Assembly: GCA_025356655.1 (NCBI GenBank)
Contig: JANXRW010000013.1
Span: 1 to 64,000, forward strand
Source: Betaproteobacteria bacterium
GTDB lineage: Bacteria > Pseudomonadota > Gammaproteobacteria > Burkholderiales > SHXO01
Length of the DNA stretch: 64,000 bases
Direction: 5' to 3'
The position numbers and the translations under genes were made by a program. This document shows positions 17,686 to 26,408 of this stretch, in pieces. Numbering within the stretch: the first letter of the stretch is position 1; each line of letters opens with the position of its first letter. A model generated the notes under the pieces. The model saw only the letters and a list, made by a program, of their open reading frames with translations, was not told where the DNA came from and made no database searches.

Positions 17686-18714
17686 ATGACCAATGCCGAG
17701 CATCCATTGACGCTGCTGAAGCATGTGGTGCGTCTGGGCCTTGGCGCGCCCGGCTTCTTAGCTCGACGAAGGACGTCGGATTCAGCTTACCAGGCCATGG
17801 TGAGTCTTTTCTGTGCGACGGGCGGAAAGTCCAACGATTGGCTCTCACGCGGAATCTCTCTGCTGTATCCGCCGAGCCCGCTGGACCGGGCGAGCGGACT
17901 GCTTGGTGAACTCGACCAAGGTCGCACCTCCGGTATCGTCGAGGATATCGACCGGCAGGGCTTCCATGTATTTGAGCAGCGCCTACCGGAAGATCTGTGC
18001 AATCGGCTCCTGGAATTCGCCTTGGCAAACCCCTGCGTGCGCCGCGCCCCTGGGGGCAGCGGCGTGGGCCCCACACCGGTTGACGCCTATGAGCGCGACC
18101 GCCCGGAGGGGGTGCGCTACGACTTCTCCGCGACCGCCGTGGTGAACAACCCGGACGTACAGCGGTTGATGGCAGATCAGTCCTTTTTAGGCATCGCCCA
18201 AGCCTATTTGCGATGTGCACCGATCCTGGATGTGATGTCCCTGTGGTGGCACACCGCCCACGGTCACGAGCCAGACCCGGAGGCGGCCCAGTTCTGGCAC
18301 TTCGACATGGATAGGATCAAGTGGCTCAAGTTCTTCGTGTACCTCACGGATGTCGGCAGCGCCAATGGGCCGCACAGCTTCGTGCGCGGATCCCATCGGA
18401 CCGGTGGAATACCGCGTGCCCTTGCCCGAAAGGGCTATGCGCGCCTGACCGACACGGAGGTGGCTGCCTGTTACCCGACGACGGATTTCATCGAGTTCAC
18501 CGGCCCGCGCGGAACCGTCATTGCGGAGGATACCCGCGGCCTCCACAAGGGCAAGATGGTGGAATCGGGGGATCGGCTGATCCTCCAATTGCAGTTCAGC
18601 AACAGCCTTTTCGGGGGTTATTACCCCCCTGAACGGATCACGCGAGTGGTCAATGAGGACCTGCACGCTATGATCGGTCGCCACCCCCGACTGTACTCCA
18701 GCTACTACCCCTGA
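17686..18714 (+). CDS. Phytanoyl-CoA dioxygenase (PhyH) family 2-oxoglutarate/Fe(II) oxygenase
   Basis: This 342-aa protein carries the Fe(II) triad: H205 and D207 (FWHFDMD) and H287 (RGLHKGK), with Arg297 (SGDRLIL) placed to bind 2-oxoglutarate. The start at 17686 is supported by GGGAGA 8 nt upstream. The open frame extends to 17539 but without a ribosome site. Members hydroxylate varied small molecules, and in glycan loci the target could be a sugar or lipid carrier. About 250 bp without a gene precede it, so it may begin a second transcript. Confidence 0.85.
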   Translation: MTNAEHPLTLLKHVVRLGLGAPGFLARRRTSDSAYQAMVSLFCATGGKSNDWLSRGISLLYPPSPLDRASGLLGELDQGRTSGIVEDIDRQGFHVFEQRLPEDLCNRLLEFALANPCVRRAPGGSGVGPTPVDAYERDRPEGVRYDFSATAVVNNPDVQRLMADQSFLGIAQAYLRCAPILDVMSLWWHTAHGHEPDPEAAQFWHFDMDRIKWLKFFVYLTDVGSANGPHSFVRGSHRTGGIPRALARKGYARLTDTEVAACYPTTDFIEFTGPRGTVIAEDTRGLHKGKMVESGDRLILQLQFSNSLFGGYYPPERITRVVNEDLHAMIGRHPRLYSSYYP

Positions 18715-18724
18715 AAGGATCCGT

Positions 18725-19537
18725 ATGCCCCACCTAGATCACCCCAGTTCGGCCGGATTCCTCCTCAGGAAAGCTTTGTTTGTGCTGCGCCGACCAAAAA
18801 TGAACCGAAATGCCGTCAGCGTTTCCGAGGAATACTCAGCCGGGTGGGCCAGCTACCTGAAGTATCTGGATCAAGCGAGCGACCTGCGCGACTGGCTACT
18901 CATCCCGGGTGTCGATGACGAGGCGGGGTTTTACAACGGGCAGGGGAAGCTTTCTTGGGGCGAGTTTGCCTGCGCAGAGTATTACCGGAGCGTCCTCCAG
19001 GGGCTGTTGGCCAAGCACTTCCCGTCCGCACAGTCTGTCACCGAGTTTGGTGCGGGCGTTGGTCGCAATCTGCTTTATCTGAAGGAACAGCGTCCTGAAC
19101 TTCGGGCGGCGGGTTATGAGCTGTGCGCGCCCGGGGTTGACGTGGCCCGGGCAGCGGCCCAAAAGTTCGGCCTGGACGTTCGCTACGAGCAACTCGACTA
19201 TCTCCGGGATCCCCCAGAAAAGTACGTGCTGCCGAAGGCGGATGTGGTATTCACCCTGTTCTCTCTTGAACAACTGCCCGACGGCGTGGATCGGGCCATC
19301 GAGAACATCTTGGCCCAGGCGACCCTGGGCGCAATCCACATTGAACCCGTGCCCGAGAACTACCCGTTCGGTCTGCGCGGTCTGCTCGGGCGACTGGACC
19401 ATTGGAAGGTCGACTACCTGGCGGGGTTCGACCGGGCGGTCAGGAGACTGCGCGGACTGCAGGTTTCAGTGGAGCGATTGGAGAGCGCCCACAATCCGCT
19501 GATGTTCCCTTCGGCCTATGTGCTTCGCAAGGCATGA
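18725..19537 (+). CDS. Class I SAM-dependent methyltransferase
   Basis: This 270-aa protein has the SAM motif I as VTEFGAGVGRNLLYL (about 100-114), then a hydrophobic strand DVVFTLFSLEQLP for motif IV. The first 60 residues lack a methyltransferase match. The start follows the dioxygenase stop by 10 nt with AAAGGA in between. It is one of seven methyltransferase-like genes of the locus and probably O- or N-methylates a glycan residue. No specific substrate can be assigned. Confidence 0.75.
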   Translation: MPHLDHPSSAGFLLRKALFVLRRPKMNRNAVSVSEEYSAGWASYLKYLDQASDLRDWLLIPGVDDEAGFYNGQGKLSWGEFACAEYYRSVLQGLLAKHFPSAQSVTEFGAGVGRNLLYLKEQRPELRAAGYELCAPGVDVARAAAQKFGLDVRYEQLDYLRDPPEKYVLPKADVVFTLFSLEQLPDGVDRAIENILAQATLGAIHIEPVPENYPFGLRGLLGRLDHWKVDYLAGFDRAVRRLRGLQVSVERLESAHNPLMFPSAYVLRKA

Positions 19538-19545
19538 TTTAACCT

Positions 19546-20532
19546 GTGCTGAACGCTGACACTTGGCGGTCCGCGCTAACACGCGGCGCGCGCACAGCGG
19601 TCAGTCGCTGGCCACTCGCGGCAAGTGTGCGGTATCGCCTGCGTTATCCAGGGTTAGGCATCGACCCGGGTGCGTTCTGCGACATCAAGGGCCGATTCGA
19701 GTACGGCGCACAATGCGCGATCGGCGTGGGCAGTAATCTCATCGTCCCGACCACGGCCCGCCTTCTATTGGGCCGCAAAGCCTATGTGGGGCGATATGTC
19801 GAACTCGGCCCCGGAGGAACCATCGAGGTCGGTGACCAAGCGTCACTGCAGGATCGCTGCATTGTCGTGGGTGACGTTAGCATCGGCCGCTACTGCCTGC
19901 TCTCCTTGAATGTGCTTTTGACCTCCGGCAAGCATCACTTCGACCTTGAGCCCCACCTGCTGATCAGGGATCAGGACCGAATGGTCGAGGGCGGACTGAC
20001 GAATTCGTCCCCGCTCAGTCGGCCCATACTGATCGGAGAAGACTGCTGGCTGGGCATGAACAGCGTGGTCATGCCCGGGGTTTCCGTTGGCCGGGGCTGC
20101 GTCATCGGCTCTAATTCCGTGGTCACGTCCGACCTGCCCCCCTACAGCGTGGCCGTCGGCGTCCCCGCGCGAATTATTCGTTCCCGGCTGGACTTTGTTC
20201 CACCCCGGCGACTGGACTGGCAGGACGTCTCGGTGCTCCCGTACTTCTATTCGGGGTTCGAACTCGCCCAGGCGGAGCGCAGCGGCAACCGTCCCGCGGG
20301 CGGACATGTGGCATCGGGAAGGAGTTTCTCCGTCTGGCTGGCGGAATCCGAGCAGATCGGGTTGCGTATCCGCGCCTTGGACCAACCGGTGCAGGTGCAA
20401 GCCAACGACACCACCGCCCTGATTGGCCAGGACTGGCAGGAAGTGAGTTTCCGCCGCAGCGGGGCCAGCGCGCCTTGTAGGTTCGCCTTTAGCGGCGGGT
20501 CAATCGCCATCAGCGAGGTCTGGGCTGCGTGA
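19546..20532 (+). CDS. Left-handed beta-helix (hexapeptide-repeat) acyltransferase with extra C-terminal domain
   Basis: Residues about 40-220 form hexapeptide repeats (VGRYVELGPGGTIEVGDQASL, then SVVMPGVSVGRGCVIGSNSVV) ending in the PARIIR motif typical of sugar O- or N-acetyltransferases. The 328-aa length exceeds the usual 200 or so. The last 100 residues have an unknown, strand-rich sequence. GTG start at 19546; the end overlaps the next gene by 4 nt. Acetylation of a sugar hydroxyl or amine is likely. Confidence 0.82.
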   Translation: MLNADTWRSALTRGARTAVSRWPLAASVRYRLRYPGLGIDPGAFCDIKGRFEYGAQCAIGVGSNLIVPTTARLLLGRKAYVGRYVELGPGGTIEVGDQASLQDRCIVVGDVSIGRYCLLSLNVLLTSGKHHFDLEPHLLIRDQDRMVEGGLTNSSPLSRPILIGEDCWLGMNSVVMPGVSVGRGCVIGSNSVVTSDLPPYSVAVGVPARIIRSRLDFVPPRRLDWQDVSVLPYFYSGFELAQAERSGNRPAGGHVASGRSFSVWLAESEQIGLRIRALDQPVQVQANDTTALIGQDWQEVSFRRSGASAPCRFAFSGGSIAISEVWAA

Positions 20533-22244
20533 TTCGCATCGATTATCTGCGCACCCTCATCGCCTTCGCGTATGGGCGCAACCCCCTGCTTTATCTAGCC
20601 ACCGTTTTGTCCGTGGGCTCCGTATTGACCGAACTCGCCGCCATGGCCAGCCTCCTACCATTGGCCAGCTTGGCTGCGGGACAACCCGTGGCCCCCGGTT
20701 CGTGGATGCTCAGCGCGCTCAAGGTCGTCCACGCCCCCACCGACGGGCGCTCGCTGCTTCTCGTGTTTGTCGGACTCTTCGCGCTGCGGGTAATCACGCA
20801 GTTCATCGGCCAAGCCCTCACGCTGCTGCTCAGCAAGCGTCTGCTCGCCCAACTGGCAACGGGAGCCTTCGAAACGCTGTTGACGGCGGTTCCACTGGGT
20901 GAAATCGAGCAGACCAGCATCGGCACTTACATCACCCTGGTGGGCGATGAGTCCTTCAGGGCCAGCACCCTCGTAAGCCAGATCAACCAGTTCCTGTCCC
21001 TAGCACTGCTGGGCGCGCTCTACTTTGCCGCTGTTTGCCTGTATTCCCCGGTGGTCGGCTTGTCCGTGCTGGGTTTTCTTGTAGTCAGCTTCCTTGCCAT
21101 GTTTGAGTCCTTTCGTCTCTCTCACCGGCTGGGAGCCGTCCAGGTCGAGCAATCCCAGACCGCAGGCTCCCTGTTTCTGGACGCCCTGAACGGGTTGCGC
21201 GCGGTACGAGCCTACTCGGCAGAATCCTACGTGGTGCAGGGCTACCGGAGCCAGATGGCGGCGTACATGCGCACGCTGTTTCTCATCGACGCCGTCTCGC
21301 TGGCGACGCGGACTGGCCCGGCATTGCTCCTGCTCGCGGCCGTGGGCCTGCTGGCGTCATGGCCCGGGCCGGGCATGGCCGTTGATCTCCCGTTCCTTGT
21401 CACGCTCGTGATCTTTCTGATGCGATTTTTCCCCATCGTGGGTCAAGCGCTCGGCGTCGCGCTACGGCTGATCTCCGACGCCCGGGCGGGCCGGGACGTC
21501 ACCCACCTCGCCATTAGCTATCGTGCGGCGCCTGCCGGGGGCGGGTCGGTAGGACCTGCCTCTCGTCCGGTGAGCAATGTCGAGGCGCGGTCAGTGGATT
21601 TTTCTTATAAGCCGACCAGCCCCGTCCTCAGCGATTTCAACCTACAGCTGCGCAGGGGCCAGAGCTACGCGCTGGTGGGCCTATCCGGTTCAGGAAAATC
21701 CACCGTGCTCGACCTCCTGCTCGGGTTCTATACACCCACCGGCGGGGAGCTGCTCGTTGATGGCGTTCCACTGGCTGGCCTGCCGCCCGGCCAACTGCGC
21801 CAACGTATCCTGCTCGTGCCCCAGGAGACTGCGATCTTCAACGACACCATCGCCAACAACTTGTGCCTCGGCGTTCAGGCATCTGCAGAAGACTTGCACC
21901 GCGCCTGTGACGTCGCCTGCATAGCGGAATTCGTTTCCGCGCAACCCCAAGGCTTCGATACGGTGCTGCGCTATCGTGGTAGCAACCTCTCGGGCGGGCA
22001 AAGGCAACGCATCGGCATCGCTCGTGCCTTGCTGCGCAAGCCGTCGGTGCTGCTGCTCGACGAGAGCACCAGCGCACTGGACGGCGAGACTCGGGCGCGC
22101 CTCGTAAAAAATCTTCAGGAAACGTTCAGGGACGATATCCTGGTGTTCGTGACCCACGATGCAGAAATCATGTCCCAGGTCACTCAGGTGCTCCAGATGT
22201 CAGAACTCAATGGGTCGGGCGCGCACCGAATGGGCCCAGTATGA
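20529..22244 (+). CDS. ABC exporter, fused permease and ATPase (PglK-like flippase candidate)
   Basis: This 571-aa half-transporter has a six-helix type 1 exporter membrane domain (about 1-310) and a nucleotide-binding domain. The latter shows Walker A GLSGSGKST, signature LSGGQRQRIGIAR and Walker B VLLLDESTSALD. The size and arrangement match homodimeric exporters such as MsbA and PglK, the latter flipping lipid-linked oligosaccharides in glycoprotein pathways. It lies amid glycosyltransferases and no Wzx is present, so it may flip the glycan made here. The GTG start overlaps the acyltransferase stop by 4 nt. Confidence 0.85.
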   Translation: MIRIDYLRTLIAFAYGRNPLLYLATVLSVGSVLTELAAMASLLPLASLAAGQPVAPGSWMLSALKVVHAPTDGRSLLLVFVGLFALRVITQFIGQALTLLLSKRLLAQLATGAFETLLTAVPLGEIEQTSIGTYITLVGDESFRASTLVSQINQFLSLALLGALYFAAVCLYSPVVGLSVLGFLVVSFLAMFESFRLSHRLGAVQVEQSQTAGSLFLDALNGLRAVRAYSAESYVVQGYRSQMAAYMRTLFLIDAVSLATRTGPALLLLAAVGLLASWPGPGMAVDLPFLVTLVIFLMRFFPIVGQALGVALRLISDARAGRDVTHLAISYRAAPAGGGSVGPASRPVSNVEARSVDFSYKPTSPVLSDFNLQLRRGQSYALVGLSGSGKSTVLDLLLGFYTPTGGELLVDGVPLAGLPPGQLRQRILLVPQETAIFNDTIANNLCLGVQASAEDLHRACDVACIAEFVSAQPQGFDTVLRYRGSNLSGGQRQRIGIARALLRKPSVLLLDESTSALDGETRARLVKNLQETFRDDILVFVTHDAEIMSQVTQVLQMSELNGSGAHRMGPV

Positions 22245-22939
22245 TCCTCACCGCGATCAAACGGCTCTACCGGACGGTGGTCAGCTTCGACGATGAGCAG
22301 CGCCAGGTGCTCGACTCGATCCGGCGAGCCAGCGGCGGCCGCCCATGCCGGATCCTGGACGTCGGCAGCGGGCAAGGCCGGTATCTCCGCCTGCTCGCTG
22401 GCCCCGGGAGATCGGTGCGGGGCGTTGAGATCAACCGCGCGCTCGCAGCCGAGAACCGGGCGGCCGGTCTTGACTGCGTTACGCCGGAGGAACTCCAGGC
22501 GGCCGAGCAGTTCGACGTCTTGCTGATCTCCCACGTGATAGAGCATTTCACGCCGGAGGGGTTGCTGCCACTCATGGATGGTTATCTGGACCATCTCAAA
22601 CCGGGTGGCAGCCTTGTGATTGCCACACCACTGATGAGCCCGTTCTTTTACGACGACTTCGATCACGTGAAGCCGTATCAACCCCTGGGCATCCTGATGG
22701 TGTTCGGCGGTGAAGGTGCGCAGGTGCAATATTACGCTCGCAACCGGCTAGCCCTGCGCGAGCTCTGGTTCCGCCGCAGCCCTTGGCGCGCCAGCCACCA
22801 CCGCGCCCGCTATTTCACCGGCAGCGCCACCCGCGGGTTGCAGGCAGTGGAGTTTCTGGCGGCGCTGATGTTCCGCTTGAGCGCCCGCCGCCTGGGGCGC
22901 ACCGATGGTTGGGTCGGCCTGTTCGAGAAAACCACATGA
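22241..22939 (+). CDS. Class I SAM-dependent methyltransferase
   Basis: This 232-aa protein has motif I as ILDVGSGQGRYL (about 38-49), the acidic motif II GVEIN, and motif IV LLISHVIEHF. A DFDHVKPYQP segment near 140-150 recurs in many polysaccharide-locus methyltransferases. It overlaps both the ABC exporter and the next methyltransferase by 4 nt, so all three are co-translated. Substrate unknown. Confidence 0.78.
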   Translation: MILTAIKRLYRTVVSFDDEQRQVLDSIRRASGGRPCRILDVGSGQGRYLRLLAGPGRSVRGVEINRALAAENRAAGLDCVTPEELQAAEQFDVLLISHVIEHFTPEGLLPLMDGYLDHLKPGGSLVIATPLMSPFFYDDFDHVKPYQPLGILMVFGGEGAQVQYYARNRLALRELWFRRSPWRASHHRARYFTGSATRGLQAVEFLAALMFRLSARRLGRTDGWVGLFEKTT

Positions 22940-23634
22940 GCCAGCTAAAAGACCTGTTGCGCGGAGCCTGCCCGCCTTTCCTCTGGCAGGGCCTGCAGCG
23001 CGCGGCCGCTGGCCTGCGCCGCAGCCGGGCGGGCTTCGGCCCGGGTTCGGACGCCCAGGACCTCGAGGTGTATTGGGATCCGGCTATGGCCGAGGCGTTG
23101 GAGCTTTGGGGCGAGGGAACCACCTGGAGCGAGATCGAGTTGCTGATGGCTGACCGGCGCGGCCGGGTGCTCGACATCGCCTGTGGCACCGGCCGCACTA
23201 TGTCGAGCTTTCTAGACCAGGACGGACTCGAGGTCTATGGGTTGGATATCTCAGACCTACTGCTGTCCAAGGCCACTGCGCGTGGCATTCCGGCGCAGCA
23301 CTTAGCCCGCGGGGATGCCACGCGTCTGCCCTACGCCGACGCGGCCTTCGACTGGGCCTACTCCATCGGCTCGCTGGAGCACTTTACCGACGCCGGGATC
23401 GACCAGTTCCTGCGCGAGTGTCACCGGGTCGTCAGGGGCGCCAGCTTTCACATGGTGCCGACCACTCGGGGCCCTCGAGACGAGGGCTGGGTGAAGACGT
23501 TCCAGAGCTTCCACAACAACACCCCGCAGTGGTGGATCGCGAAGTGTCAGGCGGTCTACCCCCGCGTACGGGCGTTGCCTTCGGCCTGGTCCGACCAGAT
23601 CTCTGTCGGCCGCTGGCTGGTCTGCGAACGATGA
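22936..23634 (+). CDS. Class I SAM-dependent methyltransferase
   Basis: This 232-aa protein has motif I VLDIACGTGRT (about 75-85), GLDISD as motif II and SIGSLEHFTD near motif IV. The ATG at 22936 is chosen because it overlaps the preceding stop as ATGA. Earlier in-frame starts would sit deep inside the upstream gene. It is the second of two adjacent methyltransferases, which may act on different hydroxyls of one glycan. Confidence 0.78.
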   Translation: MSQLKDLLRGACPPFLWQGLQRAAAGLRRSRAGFGPGSDAQDLEVYWDPAMAEALELWGEGTTWSEIELLMADRRGRVLDIACGTGRTMSSFLDQDGLEVYGLDISDLLLSKATARGIPAQHLARGDATRLPYADAAFDWAYSIGSLEHFTDAGIDQFLRECHRVVRGASFHMVPTTRGPRDEGWVKTFQSFHNNTPQWWIAKCQAVYPRVRALPSAWSDQISVGRWLVCER

Positions 23635-24608
23635 GTGACCCCGTCCCAGGCCTGCCGGCCTCCCTGCGGGAACCGGCCGCGCCTGCACCCATCGCCTTGT
23701 TTGTGTACAAGCGTCCCGACCATGCCCGCGGCGCCTTGGCGGCACTGGCCGCGGATCCGTTGGCCGCGGCGAGCGCGCTCACCATCTTCAGCGATGGCCC
23801 CCGCAACGAGGGGGACCAAGCCCTGGTCTCCGCCGTTCGCGGGGTCGCCCGCCAAGCCAGGGGATTCGCCTCGGTGCGAATGGTGGAACAGCCGCGCAAT
23901 CTAGGCTTGGCACGGTCCATCATCGCGGGTGTTAGCCAACTCTGTGAAGCCCAAGGGCGAGTCATCGTGCTCGAGGACGACCTGGAAGTCGTGCCAGGCT
24001 TCCTCCGCTTCATGAACGAGGCGCTGAACCGATATGCGCAAGAGCCCCGGGTCATGCACGTGTCCGGCTACAATTACCCGGGCAGCTACGTTGCCGAGGA
24101 GGATGCCCTATTCCTCCCCATCAGCCCCACTTGGGGCTGGGCCACGTGGCAGCGGGCTTGGTGCCAGTTCGACGCCTCGGCCGCCGGCTACCAGCGACTC
24201 CAGGACGAGCCGGCCCTGCGGCGCCGTTTCAACCTGGACGACGCCATGGATTTCCACAGCATGTTGGAGCAGCAACTGGAGGGAAGCATCGACTCCTGGG
24301 GCATTCGCTGGCTGCTCACCGTGTTCCTCGCCCAGGGGCTCGCCCTCGTCCCGGTCCGGCCGCTCCTTCGAAACCTAGGCGCCGACGGCTCCGGTACCCA
24401 CGGCGCGGGGCTGAGCACGCTGACGGTCGCATCGCCCATCGCCGTGCCGCCCGACCGGGTGCTTCGCTTCCCCAGGCGCCTGGAGGTGAATGCGCAGGCC
24501 CTCGAGCAAGTCCGCCGTGCCCTTCGCGCCACCCGGCCGGGGCTCATCGCCCGCGCCCGGGGCCGTATCGGCCGCCTGCGCCGGCGGTTGGTGAAGCAAT
24601 GGGCGTGA
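23631..24608 (+). CDS. GT-A-type glycosyltransferase
   Basis: This 325-aa protein begins its domain with PIALFVYKRPDHARGAL and has a VLEDDLEV motif (114-120), the metal- and nucleotide-binding acidic site of GT-A enzymes, resembling that of the GT13 and related families. The segment TWGWATWQRAW recurs in bacterial members. The ATG at 23631 overlaps the previous stop as ATGA. It should transfer a residue from a nucleotide sugar in the cytoplasm. Confidence 0.75.
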   Translation: MSDPVPGLPASLREPAAPAPIALFVYKRPDHARGALAALAADPLAAASALTIFSDGPRNEGDQALVSAVRGVARQARGFASVRMVEQPRNLGLARSIIAGVSQLCEAQGRVIVLEDDLEVVPGFLRFMNEALNRYAQEPRVMHVSGYNYPGSYVAEEDALFLPISPTWGWATWQRAWCQFDASAAGYQRLQDEPALRRRFNLDDAMDFHSMLEQQLEGSIDSWGIRWLLTVFLAQGLALVPVRPLLRNLGADGSGTHGAGLSTLTVASPIAVPPDRVLRFPRRLEVNAQALEQVRRALRATRPGLIARARGRIGRLRRRLVKQWA

Positions 24609-25474
24609 TGCTCACCTGGGAGCAGGCCGTGCAACAGCTCCGCCAGCAGCCAGACCAGACCGAACTGGTGCGCGCGTGCTACTACGACGATCCGCTGCTC
24701 GAGGCGGCCGAGCGCTTCGCCGCCAGCCCCGAGTGGGCGGCGGTCCTGGAATTGCTGCCCCGGGGGCCGGGGCATGCCCTGGATCTGGGGGCGGGCCGTG
24801 GCATCAGTAGCTACGCCCTGGCGGGGGCGGGCTGGCGCGTGGTCGCCCTCGAACCGGACCCCAGCAATTTGGTCGGCGCGGGTGCGATCCGCGCCCTTGC
24901 GCGCGAGAGCGGCGTGGAGATCGAGGTGGCGGGTGACTATTCCGAGCATCTGCCCTTTGCCGACGCCAGCTTTGATCTCGTGCATTGCCGCCAGGCCCTG
25001 CATCACGCGCGGGACCTGCGTCAGACCTGCCGTGAGATCGCCCGGGTGCTCAAGCCGGGGGGAACCATGGTCGCCACACGGGAACATGTGCTCAGCCGAA
25101 GCGGCGACTTGCCGCGCTTCCTGCAAGCCCATCCCCTTCACCACCTCTATGGCGGCGAGAACGCTTTCCTGTTGGCTGAATACCGGGGAGCCATGGCGTC
25201 GGCTGGCCTGGAGCTTCGTCGGGCCTTGGGCCCACTGTCGAGCCCCATCAACTTTCATCCCATGAGTCGGGACCAATGGGCGGCGCACTGCGCGCGCCCT
25301 TTGGCCTTGCTGGTCGGTACCACCCTGGCGAGGCGGCTGCTCAACCCGGAGCGCCCTTGGGGCCGGAGGCTCTTGCCGCTCATGGCCGGGGCACTGGACC
25401 TGCGGGATCGCTCGCCCGGTCGGCTCTACTCCTTTGTCGCCCATAAAGACGCGCCTAGCGACGCTCGACCATGA
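24599..25474 (+). CDS. Class I SAM-dependent methyltransferase
   Basis: This 291-aa protein has motif I ALDLGAGRGISSYALA (about 59-74), VVALEPD for motif II and LVHCRQALHHA, which resembles the UbiE/COQ5-like methyltransferase-11 core. RVLKPGG follows. The start overlaps the glycosyltransferase by 10 nt. The last 100 residues are not typical of the family and may hold the acceptor site. A glycan or sugar acceptor is likely from context. Confidence 0.78.
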   Translation: MGVMLTWEQAVQQLRQQPDQTELVRACYYDDPLLEAAERFAASPEWAAVLELLPRGPGHALDLGAGRGISSYALAGAGWRVVALEPDPSNLVGAGAIRALARESGVEIEVAGDYSEHLPFADASFDLVHCRQALHHARDLRQTCREIARVLKPGGTMVATREHVLSRSGDLPRFLQAHPLHHLYGGENAFLLAEYRGAMASAGLELRRALGPLSSPINFHPMSRDQWAAHCARPLALLVGTTLARRLLNPERPWGRRLLPLMAGALDLRDRSPGRLYSFVAHKDAPSDARP

Positions 25475-25493
25475 TGTTGCGGGGGAATCTCAG

Positions 25494-26408
25494 ATGAAAC
25501 GTGCACTGGTCACCGGCGCCTACGGCTTCCTCGGGCGCCATTGCGCCCGCGCGCTCGCGCAGGCCGGGTGGCGCGTCACCGGCCTGGGACACGGCACCTG
25601 GTCCCGGGATCAGTGGCGGCTGTGGGGGCTGGAGGAGTGGCACACGGTGGACATCACCCTGGACAGCCTGATCACCTATGGCGGCGAACCTGAGCTGGTC
25701 CTGCACTGCGCTGGCAGCGGCTCCGTGGGCTTCTCCGTGAGCCATCCTTACCAGGATCTGCAGCGCTCCACTTGGACCGTGGCAGCGGCACTGGAGTACT
25801 GCCGCCTGCATGCTCCGGGCGCGGCATTGGTGCTACCCTCGAGCGCCGCGGTCTACGGCATCGCCACGGAACTTCCTCTGCGGGAGAGCGCAGCACTCCA
25901 GCCCGTGTCGCCCTACGGCGTGCATAAACGCATGGCCGAGGAAATGTGCGCCTACTACGCGAGCGGCTACGGACTGCGCGTCGCCGTTGTCCGGCTCTTC
26001 TCCATCTACGGGCGCGCGCTGCGCAAACAGTTGCTCTGGGACGCCTACGCCAAACTCTCCGCGGGCGATACCCGGTTCGCGGGGACAGGGAAGGAGCTAC
26101 GCGACTGGATTCACGTGGACGACGCCGTGGGCTTACTCTTAGAGGCGAGCCGCCTAGCCAGCGCGAACTGCCCAGTGGCTAATGGCGCCAGCGGGGCGGC
26201 GATCAGCGTGCGAGACCTGCTGGAGATGGTGCGTGGCCACTTTCGGGATGCGCCGCCGCTTGCCTTTTCCGGAGAGGTCCGACGCGGTGATCCAACGCGC
26301 TACCAAGCCGACATCGCCATCGCCATGGGATGGGGGTGGCGTCCGCGCCGCGCACTCCCAGAGGGCATCGCGGACTACGTCCGCTGGGTACGCGAGGGCG
26401 CGTCTTGA
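25494..26408 (+). CDS. NAD-dependent epimerase/dehydratase (extended SDR)
   Basis: This 304-aa protein has GAYGFLG (8-14) as the dinucleotide motif and YGVHK (141-145) with catalytic Tyr and Lys. PSSAAVYG supplies the Ser. The ATG at 25494 has GGGGGAA 7 nt upstream, which favours it over the in-frame start at 25434. It probably makes a nucleotide sugar (a 4-epimer or 4-reduced sugar) for the adjacent glycosyltransferases. The gene ends in a 4-nt overlap with the next. Confidence 0.82.
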   Translation: MKRALVTGAYGFLGRHCARALAQAGWRVTGLGHGTWSRDQWRLWGLEEWHTVDITLDSLITYGGEPELVLHCAGSGSVGFSVSHPYQDLQRSTWTVAAALEYCRLHAPGAALVLPSSAAVYGIATELPLRESAALQPVSPYGVHKRMAEEMCAYYASGYGLRVAVVRLFSIYGRALRKQLLWDAYAKLSAGDTRFAGTGKELRDWIHVDDAVGLLLEASRLASANCPVANGASGAAISVRDLLEMVRGHFRDAPPLAFSGEVRRGDPTRYQADIAIAMGWGWRPRRALPEGIADYVRWVREGAS

